The notes beneath the pieces were generated by a model, which ran no database searches, was not told the origin of the DNA, and was given only the letters and a program-made list of their open reading frames with translations. Made by a program: the position numbers and the translations under genes. From Lichenicola sp964236105 (GTDB lineage Bacteria > Pseudomonadota > Alphaproteobacteria > Acetobacterales > Acetobacteraceae): a stretch of 64,000 bases of DNA. Shown one piece after another: positions 27,664 through 37,162 of the stretch. Numbering within the stretch: position 1 is the first letter of the stretch; each line of letters opens with the position of its first letter. Location: the NCBI GenBank assembly GCA_964236105.1, contig CAXSBC010000001.1, positions 434,001-498,000 of the forward strand. The letters are read 5' to 3'.

Positions 27664-28584
27664 TTAAAGAAGGCGTTCCGGACGCAGCCACCCATCCTCG
27701 AGTCGGCAGAGCCCGATCACGCGCCCTCCGTCCATGGCCCGCGCGACACCGCCAGCGGGGTCCGCGGTCTCAGGAATCCGGCCCATCAACTCGACCAGGC
27801 TGATCGCCTGGCCTTGGCATAGGCCTGCCGCTTCACTGTGGGTCAAGGCCAGCGCCGGGATGTCGGCCAGCGCGGTCGCGACCGGCAGCAGCAGCTCCGG
27901 TGAGGCCGGCGCGTTGTCCTCCCCGCCCAGGCATTTGTCCAGGGAAATCGCGTCCTGCTCCCCGAACGGGCCCACCCGCAGCCGCCGCAGCGCCGACACG
28001 TGGCCCACCGTGCCGCAGGCGGCGGCAAGGTCGCGCGCCAGCGAGCGCATGTAGACGCCCTTGCCCGACTGCACCTCGAAGACGGCAGTGTCGGCTGACG
28101 TCCGCTCGACCAGCTCGAACCGGTCCACCCGCGCCGGCCGCGGCTCCAGCACCGGCGCGCGTCCCTCGCGCGCCATGTCGTAGGCGCGCTCGCCCGCGAT
28201 CTTGATCGCCGAGAAGATCGGCGGCACCTGCATGATCTCGCCGCGGAAGGCGGGCAGGGCGGCGCGGAACTGCGCGTCGGTCGGCCGCACGTCGGAGGTG
28301 GCGATCACCTGCCCGTCCGCATCGTCGGTGTCGCGCGCCTCGCCGATCCTGAGGGTGAAATGGTACAGCTTGGTGCCGTCCATGATGTAGGGCACCGTCT
28401 TGGTGGCGGCCCCGAACGCCACCGGCAGCAGCCCGGTCGCCAGCGGATCGAGCGTGCCGCCGTGGCCCGCCTTCTGCGCGTCGAAGCCGCGCCGCACCCG
28501 GTTGACCACGTCGGTCGAGGTCATGCCGGCCGGCTTGTCGACAATGAGCCACCCATCCAGGGCGCGTCCGCGCTTGCGTCGCAT
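27664..28584 (-). CDS. truB: tRNA pseudouridine(55) synthase TruB
   Basis: A 306-residue TruB that isomerises U55 to pseudouridine in the T-loop of tRNAs. The catalytic Asp46 is in GHGGTLDPLATGLLPV, with GWLIVDKPAGMTST at 11-24 and KGVYMRSLARDLAAACG further on. The C-terminal PUA-like region (about 245-306) is present. It heads the truB-rpsO-pnp group, as in many bacteria. Confidence 0.96.
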   Translation of the reverse strand: MRRKRGRALDGWLIVDKPAGMTSTDVVNRVRRGFDAQKAGHGGTLDPLATGLLPVAFGAATKTVPYIMDGTKLYHFTLRIGEARDTDDADGQVIATSDVRPTDAQFRAALPAFRGEIMQVPPIFSAIKIAGERAYDMAREGRAPVLEPRPARVDRFELVERTSADTAVFEVQSGKGVYMRSLARDLAAACGTVGHVSALRRLRVGPFGEQDAISLDKCLGGEDNAPASPELLLPVATALADIPALALTHSEAAGLCQGQAISLVELMGRIPETADPAGGVARAMDGGRVIGLCRLEDGWLRPERLL

Positions 28585-28684
28585 GATCCAGCCGCCTCGA
28601 GGTCGCTCGACCGCGGCCTGTCCGCGGGAGGCGAGCCTTTAGACGAGCGGGCCCGACGGGGCAATGCGACGAGGGGGCGGGCGG

Positions 28685-29359
28685 TCAGGCCTCGAACAGC
28701 ACCGAGGCCGGGCCGTCGCCGCCCAGCCGGGTGACGCGCCGGACGAAACGCGCCGCGTCCGGCACGGCATGCTCGACCGCCAGCTCGACCACCCGCTCGC
28801 CCCGCGCGCGCCGGCCACGCCAGGCCGCATAGGGGTACGCATCGATCGGCAGGAACGTTCCCAGCCCGCGCCGGACCGGAAACGGCCGGGTGGCGCCGCT
28901 GTTGATCGCAGACAGGGTGATGGCCTGGCGGTGGGCGGCCACCAGAGCGCCGGCGTCGAGCTCCAGCACGTCCTGCGACAGGCCGCGATACGGACGGGCC
29001 TGCATCAGCCGCATCAGCCGGGCCCGGGTCAGCCAGAAGAACACCTTGCCGTTCAGCAGCCTGTACCAGTCGCCGGGCGCCAGACCGTCATCGAGGCAGC
29101 GGACCAGTCCGGCATCGTCCATCGGCTTCTGGTCCCGCAGCAGGGCGCCCTCCAGGCCGTCGCGATGCAGCGCCACGCCGTTCGGCCGACGCAGGCTCTC
29201 CAGCGCGTCCCGCTCGGCGCCCCGGACGTCGTACAGCGCGAGCAGCGCCGACGTGCTGAGCAGGCCGTGCCGCCGGATCGACGGCCAGCTGCCAGGCTCG
29301 GCCATATGGTAGAGGGTCGGACAGTCCCGCAGCAGTTCGTCCAGCTCGCCGTCGGTCAT
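28685..29359 (-). CDS. DUF7002-like protein of unknown function
   Basis: A 224-residue soluble protein. The N-terminal motif LYHMAEPGSWPSIRRHGLLS (16-35) is the most recognisable part and resembles the start of ADP-ribosyltransferase-like folds such as DarT and KptA, where a His and a following helix-Gly-Leu segment bind NAD. That resemblance is my pattern reading, not a demonstrated homology. A middle segment GKVFFWLTRARLMRLM and a terminal domain ending GDGPASVLFEA follow. No antitoxin-like partner is beside it, and it is not in an obvious operon. Confidence 0.6.
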   Translation of the reverse strand: MTDGELDELLRDCPTLYHMAEPGSWPSIRRHGLLSTSALLALYDVRGAERDALESLRRPNGVALHRDGLEGALLRDQKPMDDAGLVRCLDDGLAPGDWYRLLNGKVFFWLTRARLMRLMQARPYRGLSQDVLELDAGALVAAHRQAITLSAINSGATRPFPVRRGLGTFLPIDAYPYAAWRGRRARGERVVELAVEHAVPDAARFVRRVTRLGGDGPASVLFEA

Positions 29360-29390
29360 CCATCGTGCCGGCCGTCGTTGAACCGGTCGC

Positions 29391-29777
29391 TCAGTGCGGC
29401 CGGCCGCGGGGCACGATGACGAGGGGGACGGCGGCGCTGGGCACGCCGGTCACCGGCTGGGTCGCGCCGAGACCCGGTGTCGCCGTGAGGCCGGCACCCG
29501 GACCGACCGCGCCGGGAGCGGCGATGCCGGCACCGACCAGGCCCGAGCCGCCGACGGCATTGCCGGTCAGCGGCGGCACCCCGCCCCCGCCCGCGTTCGG
29601 ACGGCTCAGCCCAGTGCCGGCGCCGCTGGTGTTGGGGGTGGCGGCACCGGCACCGGGCACGCCGGCGCTGCCGACGCCGCCGATCTGCGCCCGGGCCGGC
29701 GCCAGTGCCGTGCCGAGCAGTGCCGCCATCGCGGCACCGGTCAGGAAAAGCCGCGTCGTGGGTCGAATCGTCATCAT
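29391..29777 (-). CDS. Small exported Gly/Pro/Ala-rich protein, function unknown
   Basis: A 128-residue protein with a clear signal peptide (about 1-29, ending APARAQ) and a mature part made almost entirely of Gly, Pro, Ala, Thr and Val, with GAG and PGLGA units. No fold or family is recognised. A GAGGG sits just upstream of the paired ATGs at 29777 and 29774. It is divergent from the peptide transporter gene. Confidence 0.55.
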   Translation of the reverse strand: MMTIRPTTRLFLTGAAMAALLGTALAPARAQIGGVGSAGVPGAGAATPNTSGAGTGLSRPNAGGGGVPPLTGNAVGGSGLVGAGIAAPGAVGPGAGLTATPGLGATQPVTGVPSAAVPLVIVPRGRPH

Positions 29778-29970
29778 GAAGCCCTCGTGGTGCAGGACGT
29801 GTCCGTGCGCCCAGACCGGTCTAATGATCCGGCCGAGGCCGGGTTCGCGGGCAGGGCCTTCACCATTGCGTCGCGCAACGACCACAGCCCGCGTGGCCGG
29901 GGTGGCTGGCGTCGAGCCGGGCGGGGCTCCGGATCGACGCCGCCGGCGGAAGCCATTACAGGACCGGTCC

Positions 29971-31449
29971 ATGCCCGCTCCCAGCCGCACCCAGCGCTTC
30001 TCCGTCGTCCTGCTGATCGAGCTGTGGGAACGGTTCGGCTATTACGGCATGCAGGCGCTGCTGCTGCTGTTCCTGGTGCAGCGGCTCGGCTTCGCGGACC
30101 ACGACGCCAACCTGCTCTGGGGCGCGTTCGCCGCCCTCACCTACGCAGCCCCCGCGATCGGCGGCTGGCTCGGCGACCAGGTGCTCGGGTCGCGTCGCGC
30201 CATGATCGCCGGCGCCGGCTGCCTGGTGCTGGGCTACACGCTGCTGGCGCTGCCGCTCGACGGCGCCGCGCTGCTCGGGCTCGGCATGGGCACGATCTCG
30301 ATCGGCAACGGCCTGTTCAAGCCGAACGCCGCCAATCTCGTGCGCCGCATCTACGACGGCGACGACAGCCGGCTCGATGCCGCATTCACCATCTACTACA
30401 TGGCGGTCAATATCGGCTCGACCGTCTCCCTGCTGGCCTCGCCCTGGCTCAAGGACCGCTACGGCTGGCACGCCGCCTTCGCCATGAGCGCGGTCGGGCT
30501 GGTCATCGGCCTGATCGCCTACGCCCTGCTGCGCCGGCGCCTCGACGGCATCGGCTCGGCGCCGGACGCCCGGCCGCTGCCGGCCACGACCGGCTGGCTG
30601 ATCCTGGGCGGCATGATCGCCGCCATCCTCGTCGTCATGCTGGTGCTGCAGCACGCCATGGTGGCGCGCGCCTGCGTCTGGCTCGCCGGGCTGGCCACCC
30701 TGCTGATCTGGGCGCGCATCTACCAGCGCGCCGCGCCTGCGGAACGGCCAGGCCTGATGATCACCTACCTGCTCACGCTGGAGGTGATGCTGTTCTTCAT
30801 CTTCTACCAGCAGCAATCCACCTCCCTGACCCTGTTCGCGCTGCGCAACGTCGATCCGGCGTTCAGGCTCGGCGGCACGACGCTGTTCTCGTTCTCGCCC
30901 GGGCAGTTCCAGGCGCTGAACGCGATCTGGATCATGATCCTCAGCGCGCCGCTCGCCTGGATCTACAACGCGCTCGGTCGCCGCGGCCGGGACCTGCCGA
31001 TCGCGGGCAAGTTCCTGCTCGGCTTCGTCTGCGTCACCGGTGCGTTCCTGGTCTGGTGGCTCGCCACCGGACGCGGCGCCGGCCCGCATATCTCGGCCTG
31101 GATCATGGTTGCGGGCTACGGCCTGATCTCGGTGGGCGAGCTGCTGGTCAGCGGTCTGGGACTGGCCATGGTGGCACGCTACACGCCCAGGCGCCTGAGC
31201 GCCTTCATGATGGGCGCCCTGTTCGTCGCCATCGGTGTCGCGTTCTACCTCGGCAGCGTCGTCGCCAACCTCGCCTCGCTGCCGCCCGGCCTCGCCACGA
31301 GCGGGGCGGCGCAGAGCCTGCCGATCTATCACGGGCTGTTCCTCAATCTCCTGGAGCTCGGGATTGCGGTGACGGTGGTCTGCGCGGTGCTGTTTCCGGT
31401 CATGCGACGGCTGGACCTGGCGCATCACGCGGCGTCGGCAGGAACGTAG
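29971..31449 (+). CDS. Proton-dependent oligopeptide transporter (POT/PTR2 family)
   Basis: A 492-residue multi-spanning membrane transporter that imports di- and tripeptides with protons. The POT signature ELWERFGYYGMQ is at 17-28 (ExxER with E17, E20, R21), and the GNGLFKPN motif is near 115. There are about 12-14 transmembrane segments. The ATG at 29971 follows AGGA by eight bases. DtpA/YjdL-type proteins are the nearest E. coli relatives. It converges on rbfA, with a two-hairpin repeat in the gap. Confidence 0.93.
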   Translation: MPAPSRTQRFSVVLLIELWERFGYYGMQALLLLFLVQRLGFADHDANLLWGAFAALTYAAPAIGGWLGDQVLGSRRAMIAGAGCLVLGYTLLALPLDGAALLGLGMGTISIGNGLFKPNAANLVRRIYDGDDSRLDAAFTIYYMAVNIGSTVSLLASPWLKDRYGWHAAFAMSAVGLVIGLIAYALLRRRLDGIGSAPDARPLPATTGWLILGGMIAAILVVMLVLQHAMVARACVWLAGLATLLIWARIYQRAAPAERPGLMITYLLTLEVMLFFIFYQQQSTSLTLFALRNVDPAFRLGGTTLFSFSPGQFQALNAIWIMILSAPLAWIYNALGRRGRDLPIAGKFLLGFVCVTGAFLVWWLATGRGAGPHISAWIMVAGYGLISVGELLVSGLGLAMVARYTPRRLSAFMMGALFVAIGVAFYLGSVVANLASLPPGLATSGAAQSLPIYHGLFLNLLELGIAVTVVCAVLFPVMRRLDLAHHAASAGT

Positions 31450-31471
31450 CCTCGGGTGTGAATAGGCAAAA

Positions 31472-31528
31472 GCAAGGCCAGGGCTCTGCCCTGGACCCGC
31501 TGGGGCCTCGGGCCCCAGACCCCTTTAG
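31472..31528 (+). repeat. Two-hairpin intergenic repeat C
   Basis: Stem 1 is CCAGGGC-tct-GCCCTGG and stem 2 is CTGGGGCC-tcg-GGCCCCAG, separated by ACCCG and followed by ACCCC. It lies between the convergent peptide transporter and rbfA genes and could serve both as a terminator, although the T-run is short (CCCTTTAGG). Confidence 0.78.
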
Positions 31529-31636
31529 GAAGAGGCTGGCGTCCTGGTCTCCGGGCTCTGCGCCGTGACGGTGGTGATCCGGCATGCGGGTTCTCTGGAT
31601 GCGAGGCAGGGTGCCCCGGCCGCGACGAGCTGGGCG

Positions 31637-32140
31637 TCAGTCCGATGGCGGGGCCGCACGCTTCTTGCCGTCGAGATCCTTCGCCACCTCCGGAGAACGC
31701 AGCAGCGCGTCGATCTCCATCGCGTAGTCGAGCGCGGTGTCGGGCTGGAAATGCAGGTCCGGCACGCCGCGCAGCCGGACGGACCGGCTCAGCTCGCTGC
31801 GCAGGAACGGCGTCGCCCGCTTCAGCGCCGGCAGCAGCGCATCGACGTCGCTGCGTCCCAGCCGGGCGATGAAGGCGGTGGCATGACGCAGGTCCGGGCT
31901 GATGCGCACCTCGGTGACGGTGATCTGCACGCCGGCAAGCTCCGGATCGCGGAACTCGACACGGGTGAACAGATCGGCCAGCACATGACGCACTTCCTCC
32001 GACACCCGAAGCTGGCGCTGCGACGGACCAACGGCTCCGCCGGTGCGACGCTTCGACGAGACCCCGGAACGTGCAGGGCCGGCGGGCTTCCCCGCCGGCC
32101 CCTTCAGCTCGGTCTTGCCGCGAGAGGCGTTCCGGCTCAC
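31637..32140 (-). CDS. rbfA: 30S ribosome-binding factor RbfA
   Basis: A 167-residue RbfA, which helps mature the 16S rRNA 5' end in late 30S assembly. The KH-type domain is about residues 40-150 (RQLRVSEEVRHVLADLFTR, LRGVPDLHFQPDTALDYAM). The first 40 residues form a basic Lys/Arg/Gly-rich extension longer than in E. coli. The start is a GTG at 32140, overlapping the infB stop (GTGA). Last gene of the rimP operon. Confidence 0.93.
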   Translation of the reverse strand: MSRNASRGKTELKGPAGKPAGPARSGVSSKRRTGGAVGPSQRQLRVSEEVRHVLADLFTRVEFRDPELAGVQITVTEVRISPDLRHATAFIARLGRSDVDALLPALKRATPFLRSELSRSVRLRGVPDLHFQPDTALDYAMEIDALLRSPEVAKDLDGKKRAAPPSD

Positions 32141-34869
32141 GCCGGGACCAGCTCCATCTCGTAGCACTCGACCACGTCGCCTTCCTTGAGGTCGTTGTAG
32201 CCGGCGAACGACAGGCCGCACTCGTAGCCGCGGGCGACCTCCTTGACGTCGTCCTTGAAGCGCTTGAGCTGGCTGAGGTCGCCCTGGTGGATGACCACGT
32301 TCTCGCGCAGCAGCCGCACGCCGCAGCCGCGCTTGACCACGCCCTCGGTGATGTAGCAACCGGCGACCATGCCGGTCTTGGTGATGTTGAACACCTTGCG
32401 GATCTCGGCGTAGCCCAGGAACTTCTCCCGGTGCTTCGGCGCGATCTTGCCCTTCACCAGCTGCTCGACGTCGTCGGCCACCTGATAGATGATCGAGTAG
32501 TAGCGGATGTCGACGCCGTCGCGCGTCGCCATCTCGCGCGCCTGGCTGGTCGCGCGGACGTTGAAGGCGATGATGATCGCATCCGATGCACGCGCGAGCT
32601 GGATGTCGCTCTCGGTGATCTGGCCGACGCCGGAGATCAGCACGCGGACCTTGACCTCCTCGTGCTCGAGCTTGAGCACGGTGGCCTGGATCGCCTCGGA
32701 CGAGCCCTGCACGTCGGCCTTGATGACCAGCGCCACTTCCTTCTGCGCGCCGGCCTGGATGCGGGCGAGCATCTGGTCCAGCGTGCCGCGGGCGGCGGTG
32801 ATGCCGGCGGCCTGCTTCTCCTTGACCTTGCGCTGACGGAACTCCGAGATCTCGCGGGCGCGGACCTCGTTCTCCACCACCACGAACGGCTCGCCGGCAC
32901 CCGGCACCGACGACAGGCCCAGCACCTCGACCGGCGACGAGGGCCCGGCGGTCTTGATCGGCTTGCCCTTGTCGTCGAGCATCGCGCGGATGCGGCCGTA
33001 CTCGGCGCCCGCCACGATCATGTCGCCCTGGTTCAGCGTGCCCTTCTGCACCAGCACGGTGGCGACCGGCCCACGGCCGCGATCGAGACGGCTCTCGATG
33101 ACGGTGCCCTCGGCGGTGCGGTCGGGATTGGCGCGCAGGTCGAGGATCTCGGCCTGCAGCGCGATCGCCTCCTCCAGCGTGTCGAGACCGGTGTGCTTGG
33201 TCGCCGACACCTCGACATCCTGCGTGTCGCCGCCCAGCTCCTCGACGACGATCTCGTGCTGCAGCAGCTCCTGGCGGACCTTGTTCGGATTGGCGCCCGG
33301 CTTGTCGCTCTTGTTGATGGCGACGATGATCGGCGCGTTCGCGGCCTTGGCGTGCCGGATCGCCTCGATCGTCTGCGGCATCACCCCGTCATCGGCGGCC
33401 ACCACCAGGATCACGATGTCCGTCACCGACGCGCCACGGGCGCGCATGGAGGTGAAGGCCTCGTGGCCGGGGGTGTCGATGAAGGTGATGTGGCTGCCGG
33501 AAGCGGTCTCGACCTGGTAGGCGCCGATATGCTGGGTGATGCCGCCAGCCTCGCTGCCCGCCACGTCGGCCTTGCGCATCGCATCCAGCAGCGACGTCTT
33601 GCCGTGGTCGACATGGCCCATGATGGTCACGACCGGTGCGCGCGGCAGCAGGTCGAGATCCTCGTCGGTCTCGCCCTCGATGCCGATCTCGACGTCGCTC
33701 TCCGAGACGCGGCGGACCCGGTGCCCGAACTCCTGGATCACCAGCTCGGCGGTGTCGGCGTCGAGCACCTGGGCCACGTTGGCCATCACGCCCATCTTCA
33801 TGAGCGACTTGATGACATCGCCCGCACGCGTCGCCATACGGTTGGCAAGCTCGGCCACCGTGATGGTCTCCGGCAGCACGACGTCGCGCACCACCCGCAC
33901 CTGGTCGGCGCGCAGCCGCTCCAGCTCCGCCTGACGGCGCTCGCGATCGCGCTGGCGACGCACCGAGGCGAGCGAGCGGGTCTTGTCGTCGTCGCCCTCG
34001 ATCGCGGCCTGCACGTCGACGCGGCCAGTGACGCGGCGGTCGCCGACCTTCTTCGGCGCCACCAGCGGCGTCTTGCGCGCAGGCAACGCGAGCCCGCCCG
34101 GACGACGCACCGGACCGCCGCGACGGTCATCCTCCTCCGGCCGCGCGGTGCGCAGCCGCAGCGTCTCCGCCGGCGCCGCCGCCGCGGGTGCGGCACCCGG
34201 ACGGGTATTGACCACCGGCGCATGGCCGATCGCCCGAGAGGCGATGGTGCGCAGCGGCTCCGGCTGCACCAGCGTCACGCCGCCGCGCGACGGCTCGGCT
34301 GTCGGCGTGGCTCCGACAAGAGCCTCGGCCAGCGTCTGGTCGTCGGACCCGGCCTGGTCCTGGGCCTGGATCTCGGCATCCTCTGCCGCGCGGCGCGCAT
34401 CCTCGGCTTCCGCCCGGGCCCGCGCCTGATCGGCGACGGCATGGCGCTCGGCCTCCTCGGCGGCCTTGCGGGCATCGTCGTCGCGACGGCGCGCTTCCTC
34501 GGCAGCCGACAGGACCTGGATCTTCTCCTGCTCGCGCCGCTCGGCGTCGCGCTTGGCCGCTTCCTTCTGCTGCTCGTCCAGCACCCGCTGGCGCGTCGCC
34601 AGCTCCGACGCGGTCAGCGCGCGACCGGCGCCGGTCGGCCGTCCGGCCGCACCGCCGCCCGGACGGCTCGGCCCGCCGGCGGGGCCGGCTCCCGGTGTCG
34701 GGGTCGGGCCGCGCTTCTTGCGCACCTCGACCTGCACCACCTTCGAACGGCCATGGCTGAAGCTCTGCCGCACCGAACCGGCATCGACGGTGCGGCCCAC
34801 TTCGGCGCGCGCCGCCGGCCGGAGCGACAGACGCCCCTTGCCTTGATCCTGATCGCTACCTTCGCTCAT
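32137..34869 (-). CDS. infB: Translation initiation factor IF-2
   Basis: A 910-residue IF-2 that delivers fMet-tRNA to the 30S subunit and hydrolyses GTP on 50S joining. A long charged N-terminal region (about 1-330) carries a Glu/Arg/Ala-rich coiled coil. The GTPase core has G1 GHVDHGKT (about 417), G3 DTPGHE (about 465) and G4 NKSD (about 520). Two beta-barrel domains and the C-terminal domain that binds fMet-tRNA follow. The ATG overlaps the stop of the YlxR-L7Ae gene, and its own stop overlaps the rbfA GTG. Confidence 0.97.
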   Translation of the reverse strand: MSEGSDQDQGKGRLSLRPAARAEVGRTVDAGSVRQSFSHGRSKVVQVEVRKKRGPTPTPGAGPAGGPSRPGGGAAGRPTGAGRALTASELATRQRVLDEQQKEAAKRDAERREQEKIQVLSAAEEARRRDDDARKAAEEAERHAVADQARARAEAEDARRAAEDAEIQAQDQAGSDDQTLAEALVGATPTAEPSRGGVTLVQPEPLRTIASRAIGHAPVVNTRPGAAPAAAAPAETLRLRTARPEEDDRRGGPVRRPGGLALPARKTPLVAPKKVGDRRVTGRVDVQAAIEGDDDKTRSLASVRRQRDRERRQAELERLRADQVRVVRDVVLPETITVAELANRMATRAGDVIKSLMKMGVMANVAQVLDADTAELVIQEFGHRVRRVSESDVEIGIEGETDEDLDLLPRAPVVTIMGHVDHGKTSLLDAMRKADVAGSEAGGITQHIGAYQVETASGSHITFIDTPGHEAFTSMRARGASVTDIVILVVAADDGVMPQTIEAIRHAKAANAPIIVAINKSDKPGANPNKVRQELLQHEIVVEELGGDTQDVEVSATKHTGLDTLEEAIALQAEILDLRANPDRTAEGTVIESRLDRGRGPVATVLVQKGTLNQGDMIVAGAEYGRIRAMLDDKGKPIKTAGPSSPVEVLGLSSVPGAGEPFVVVENEVRAREISEFRQRKVKEKQAAGITAARGTLDQMLARIQAGAQKEVALVIKADVQGSSEAIQATVLKLEHEEVKVRVLISGVGQITESDIQLARASDAIIIAFNVRATSQAREMATRDGVDIRYYSIIYQVADDVEQLVKGKIAPKHREKFLGYAEIRKVFNITKTGMVAGCYITEGVVKRGCGVRLLRENVVIHQGDLSQLKRFKDDVKEVARGYECGLSFAGYNDLKEGDVVECYEMELVPA

Positions 34870-35588
34870 GCACCCGCCTGTTCCAGCCCATCCGACGCAC
34901 CGACCGGCTGACCGATGTCAGACCCGTGGACTTGCCGGATCGGAGCCGCCAGTCCGGCGAGCCCCGCAAATCGTTCACTCTCTGCGACCAGGCGATCGGC
35001 CAAGGCCCCTCGCGACAGCGCCGCATGCACCACATGGTCGCGACCGAAGGCCACGGCCAGTCTCGTTCCGGACATGACTGCCACCACCGGCAGGTCCCGC
35101 GCTCCCGACAGGAGGCGCGACCGTTCGTCCGGACTTCCGTCCACCGCCTGCACGATCACCGCCGCACGACCCTCGACGATCCATTCCCGCGCCTTGGCAT
35201 ATCCACACACCGCCTGCCCGGCGCGTCTGGCGAGGCCGAGGCAATCGGCGATACGGCGAAGCAGTCCGTCGTGCAGCATCGCGGGAAGATCGGGAGGCAG
35301 AATGACCTGTCCGCGAGCGGCCCGGTTGAAGGCTCCGCGCGTTCGGGCGGTTTCTAGCACATCCCTATGCGCACTCAACCAGATTCCCCGTCCGGGCAGC
35401 CGTGCTGCCAGGTCAGGGGTCAGCACGCGGTCGGGCGACACCACGAAGCGGATCATCCGCTCCTTGGGCAGCCGCTCGCGCGTGACCACGCAACGCCGCA
35501 GCGGCCCCCGCTCCGGCTCCGGCGCATCCGGCTCGGCATCCGCCTCGGAGGTCTCAGACGTCGGAGGTCTCCTCGGCCGCCTCGGCAT
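34866..35588 (-). CDS. YlxR (DUF448) / ribosomal L7Ae-type RNA-binding fusion protein
   Basis: A 240-residue protein joining two RNA-binding modules that other bacteria encode separately. A YlxR domain (about 28-105, RCVVTRERLPKERMIRF and LPGRGIWLSAHRDVL) is followed by an L7Ae/YlxQ-like domain (about 110-205, IADCLGLARRAGQAVCGYA). It lies between nusA and infB. The fusion is known in alphaproteobacteria. The start ATG at 35588 makes a 35-base overlap with nusA; a start nearer the YlxR domain cannot be excluded. Confidence 0.9.
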   Translation of the reverse strand: MPRRPRRPPTSETSEADAEPDAPEPERGPLRRCVVTRERLPKERMIRFVVSPDRVLTPDLAARLPGRGIWLSAHRDVLETARTRGAFNRAARGQVILPPDLPAMLHDGLLRRIADCLGLARRAGQAVCGYAKAREWIVEGRAAVIVQAVDGSPDERSRLLSGARDLPVVAVMSGTRLAVAFGRDHVVHAALSRGALADRLVAESERFAGLAGLAAPIRQVHGSDIGQPVGASDGLEQAGA

Positions 35589-37122
35589 CCACCTCGGCGG
35601 CCGCGGCCGGCGCCTCGCCCGCCTCGTCCTCGAACCAGTGCGCGCGGGCGGCCATGATGATCTCGTTGGCCGCCTCCTCGTCGAGACCGTCCGAGCCCAG
35701 GATCTCGACCAGCTCGTCGCCGGCGAGGTCGGCCAGGTCGTCGAGCGACTTGATGCCCTTCTCGCCCAGCGACACCAGCATCTGGTTGGAGAACACCTCC
35801 AGCGCGATCAGCTCCTCGGTCACGCCCAGCGCCTGGTGCTTCTCGGCCAGCGCCTCCTCGCGACGGTTGAGGAAGCCCTCGGCGCGGCGGATCAGTTCTT
35901 CCGCCACCGTCTCGTCGAAGCCCTCGATCTCGCCGAGCTCCTCGACCGGCACGTAGGCCAGCTCCTCGATGGTGTTGAAGCCCTCGGTCACCAGCAGGCC
36001 GGCGATGACGTCGTCGACATCCAGCGCCTCGACGAAGGTGCCGGTGCGACGGCGGAACTCCTCCTGCCGGCGCTCGCTCTCCTCCGCCTCGGTGAGGATG
36101 TCGATGTCCCAGCGGGTCAGCTGCGAGGCCAGCCGCACGTTCTGGCCGCGGCGGCCGATGGCGAGGCTGAGCTGCTCGTCCGGCACCACCACCTCGACGC
36201 GTCCGGCCTCCTCGTCCATCACCACCTTGGACACTTCCGCCGGCGCCAGGGCGTTCACCACGAAGGTGGCGGCCTGCGGGCTCCAGGGGATGATGTCGAT
36301 CTTCTCGCCCTGCAGCTCGGCCACCACGGCCTGCACTCGGCTGCCGCGCATGCCGACGCAGGCGCCCACCGGGTCGATCGAGCTGTCGCGGGAGATCACC
36401 GCCATCTTCGCCCGCGAGCCGGGATCGCGGGACACCGCCTTGATCTCGATGATGCCGTCGTAGATCTCGGGCACCTCCTGGGCGAACAGCTTGGCCAGGA
36501 ACGCCGGATGGGTGCGGGACAGGAAGATCTGCGGGCCGCGCGGCTCGTCGCGCACGTCGTAGATGTAGGCGCGCACGCGGTCGGAATTGCGGAAGCTCTC
36601 GCGCGGGATCAGCTCGTCGCGGCGCAGCAGGGCCTCGGCGTGGCCGATCTCGACCATCAGGTTGCCGTACTCGGTGCGCTTGACGGTGCCGTTGACGATC
36701 TCGCCCACCCGGTCCTTGAACTCGTCGTACTGGCGCTTGCGCTCGTACTCGCGCACCCGCTGCACGATCACCTGCTTGGCGGTCTGTGCGGCGATGCGGC
36801 CGAAATCGATCGGCGGCAGCGGGTCGACCAGGTGCTCGCCCACGGCGATCTCCGGCTTGAACTTCCGCGCGATATGCACGGGGATCTGCGTCTCCTCGTT
36901 CTCCACCGTCTCCACCGCCTCGGTCCAGCGGGAAAGCCGCACGTCGCCGGTGCGGCGGTCGATGGTGGCGCGGATGTCCTTCTCGTGGCCGTACTTGGCG
37001 CGGCCGGCCTTCTGGATGGCCTGCTCCATCGCCTCCAGCACTTCCTCGCGGTCGATCGATTTCTCGCGCGCGACCGCATCGGCGACCAGCAGCAGTTCGG
37101 GACGGGAGACGGCGGTGTCCAT
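35554..37122 (-). CDS. nusA: Transcription termination/antitermination factor NusA
   Basis: A 522-residue NusA that binds RNA polymerase and controls pausing, termination and rRNA antitermination. The N-terminal polymerase-binding domain (about 1-130) is followed by S1 (about 135-200), two KH domains (about 230-350, GACVGMRGSRVQAVVAEL and LAIGRRGQNVRLAS) and C-terminal acidic helix-hairpin repeats (about 360-500). The start was set at MDTAVSRPEL because the family begins there. Second gene of the rimP operon. Confidence 0.96.
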   Translation of the reverse strand: MDTAVSRPELLLVADAVAREKSIDREEVLEAMEQAIQKAGRAKYGHEKDIRATIDRRTGDVRLSRWTEAVETVENEETQIPVHIARKFKPEIAVGEHLVDPLPPIDFGRIAAQTAKQVIVQRVREYERKRQYDEFKDRVGEIVNGTVKRTEYGNLMVEIGHAEALLRRDELIPRESFRNSDRVRAYIYDVRDEPRGPQIFLSRTHPAFLAKLFAQEVPEIYDGIIEIKAVSRDPGSRAKMAVISRDSSIDPVGACVGMRGSRVQAVVAELQGEKIDIIPWSPQAATFVVNALAPAEVSKVVMDEEAGRVEVVVPDEQLSLAIGRRGQNVRLASQLTRWDIDILTEAEESERRQEEFRRRTGTFVEALDVDDVIAGLLVTEGFNTIEELAYVPVEELGEIEGFDETVAEELIRRAEGFLNRREEALAEKHQALGVTEELIALEVFSNQMLVSLGEKGIKSLDDLADLAGDELVEILGSDGLDEEAANEIIMAARAHWFEDEAGEAPAAAAEVDAEAAEETSDV

Positions 37123-37162
37123 GGAGATCAAACCCTCTGATGATCGTGGCTTGGGCGGTGCG

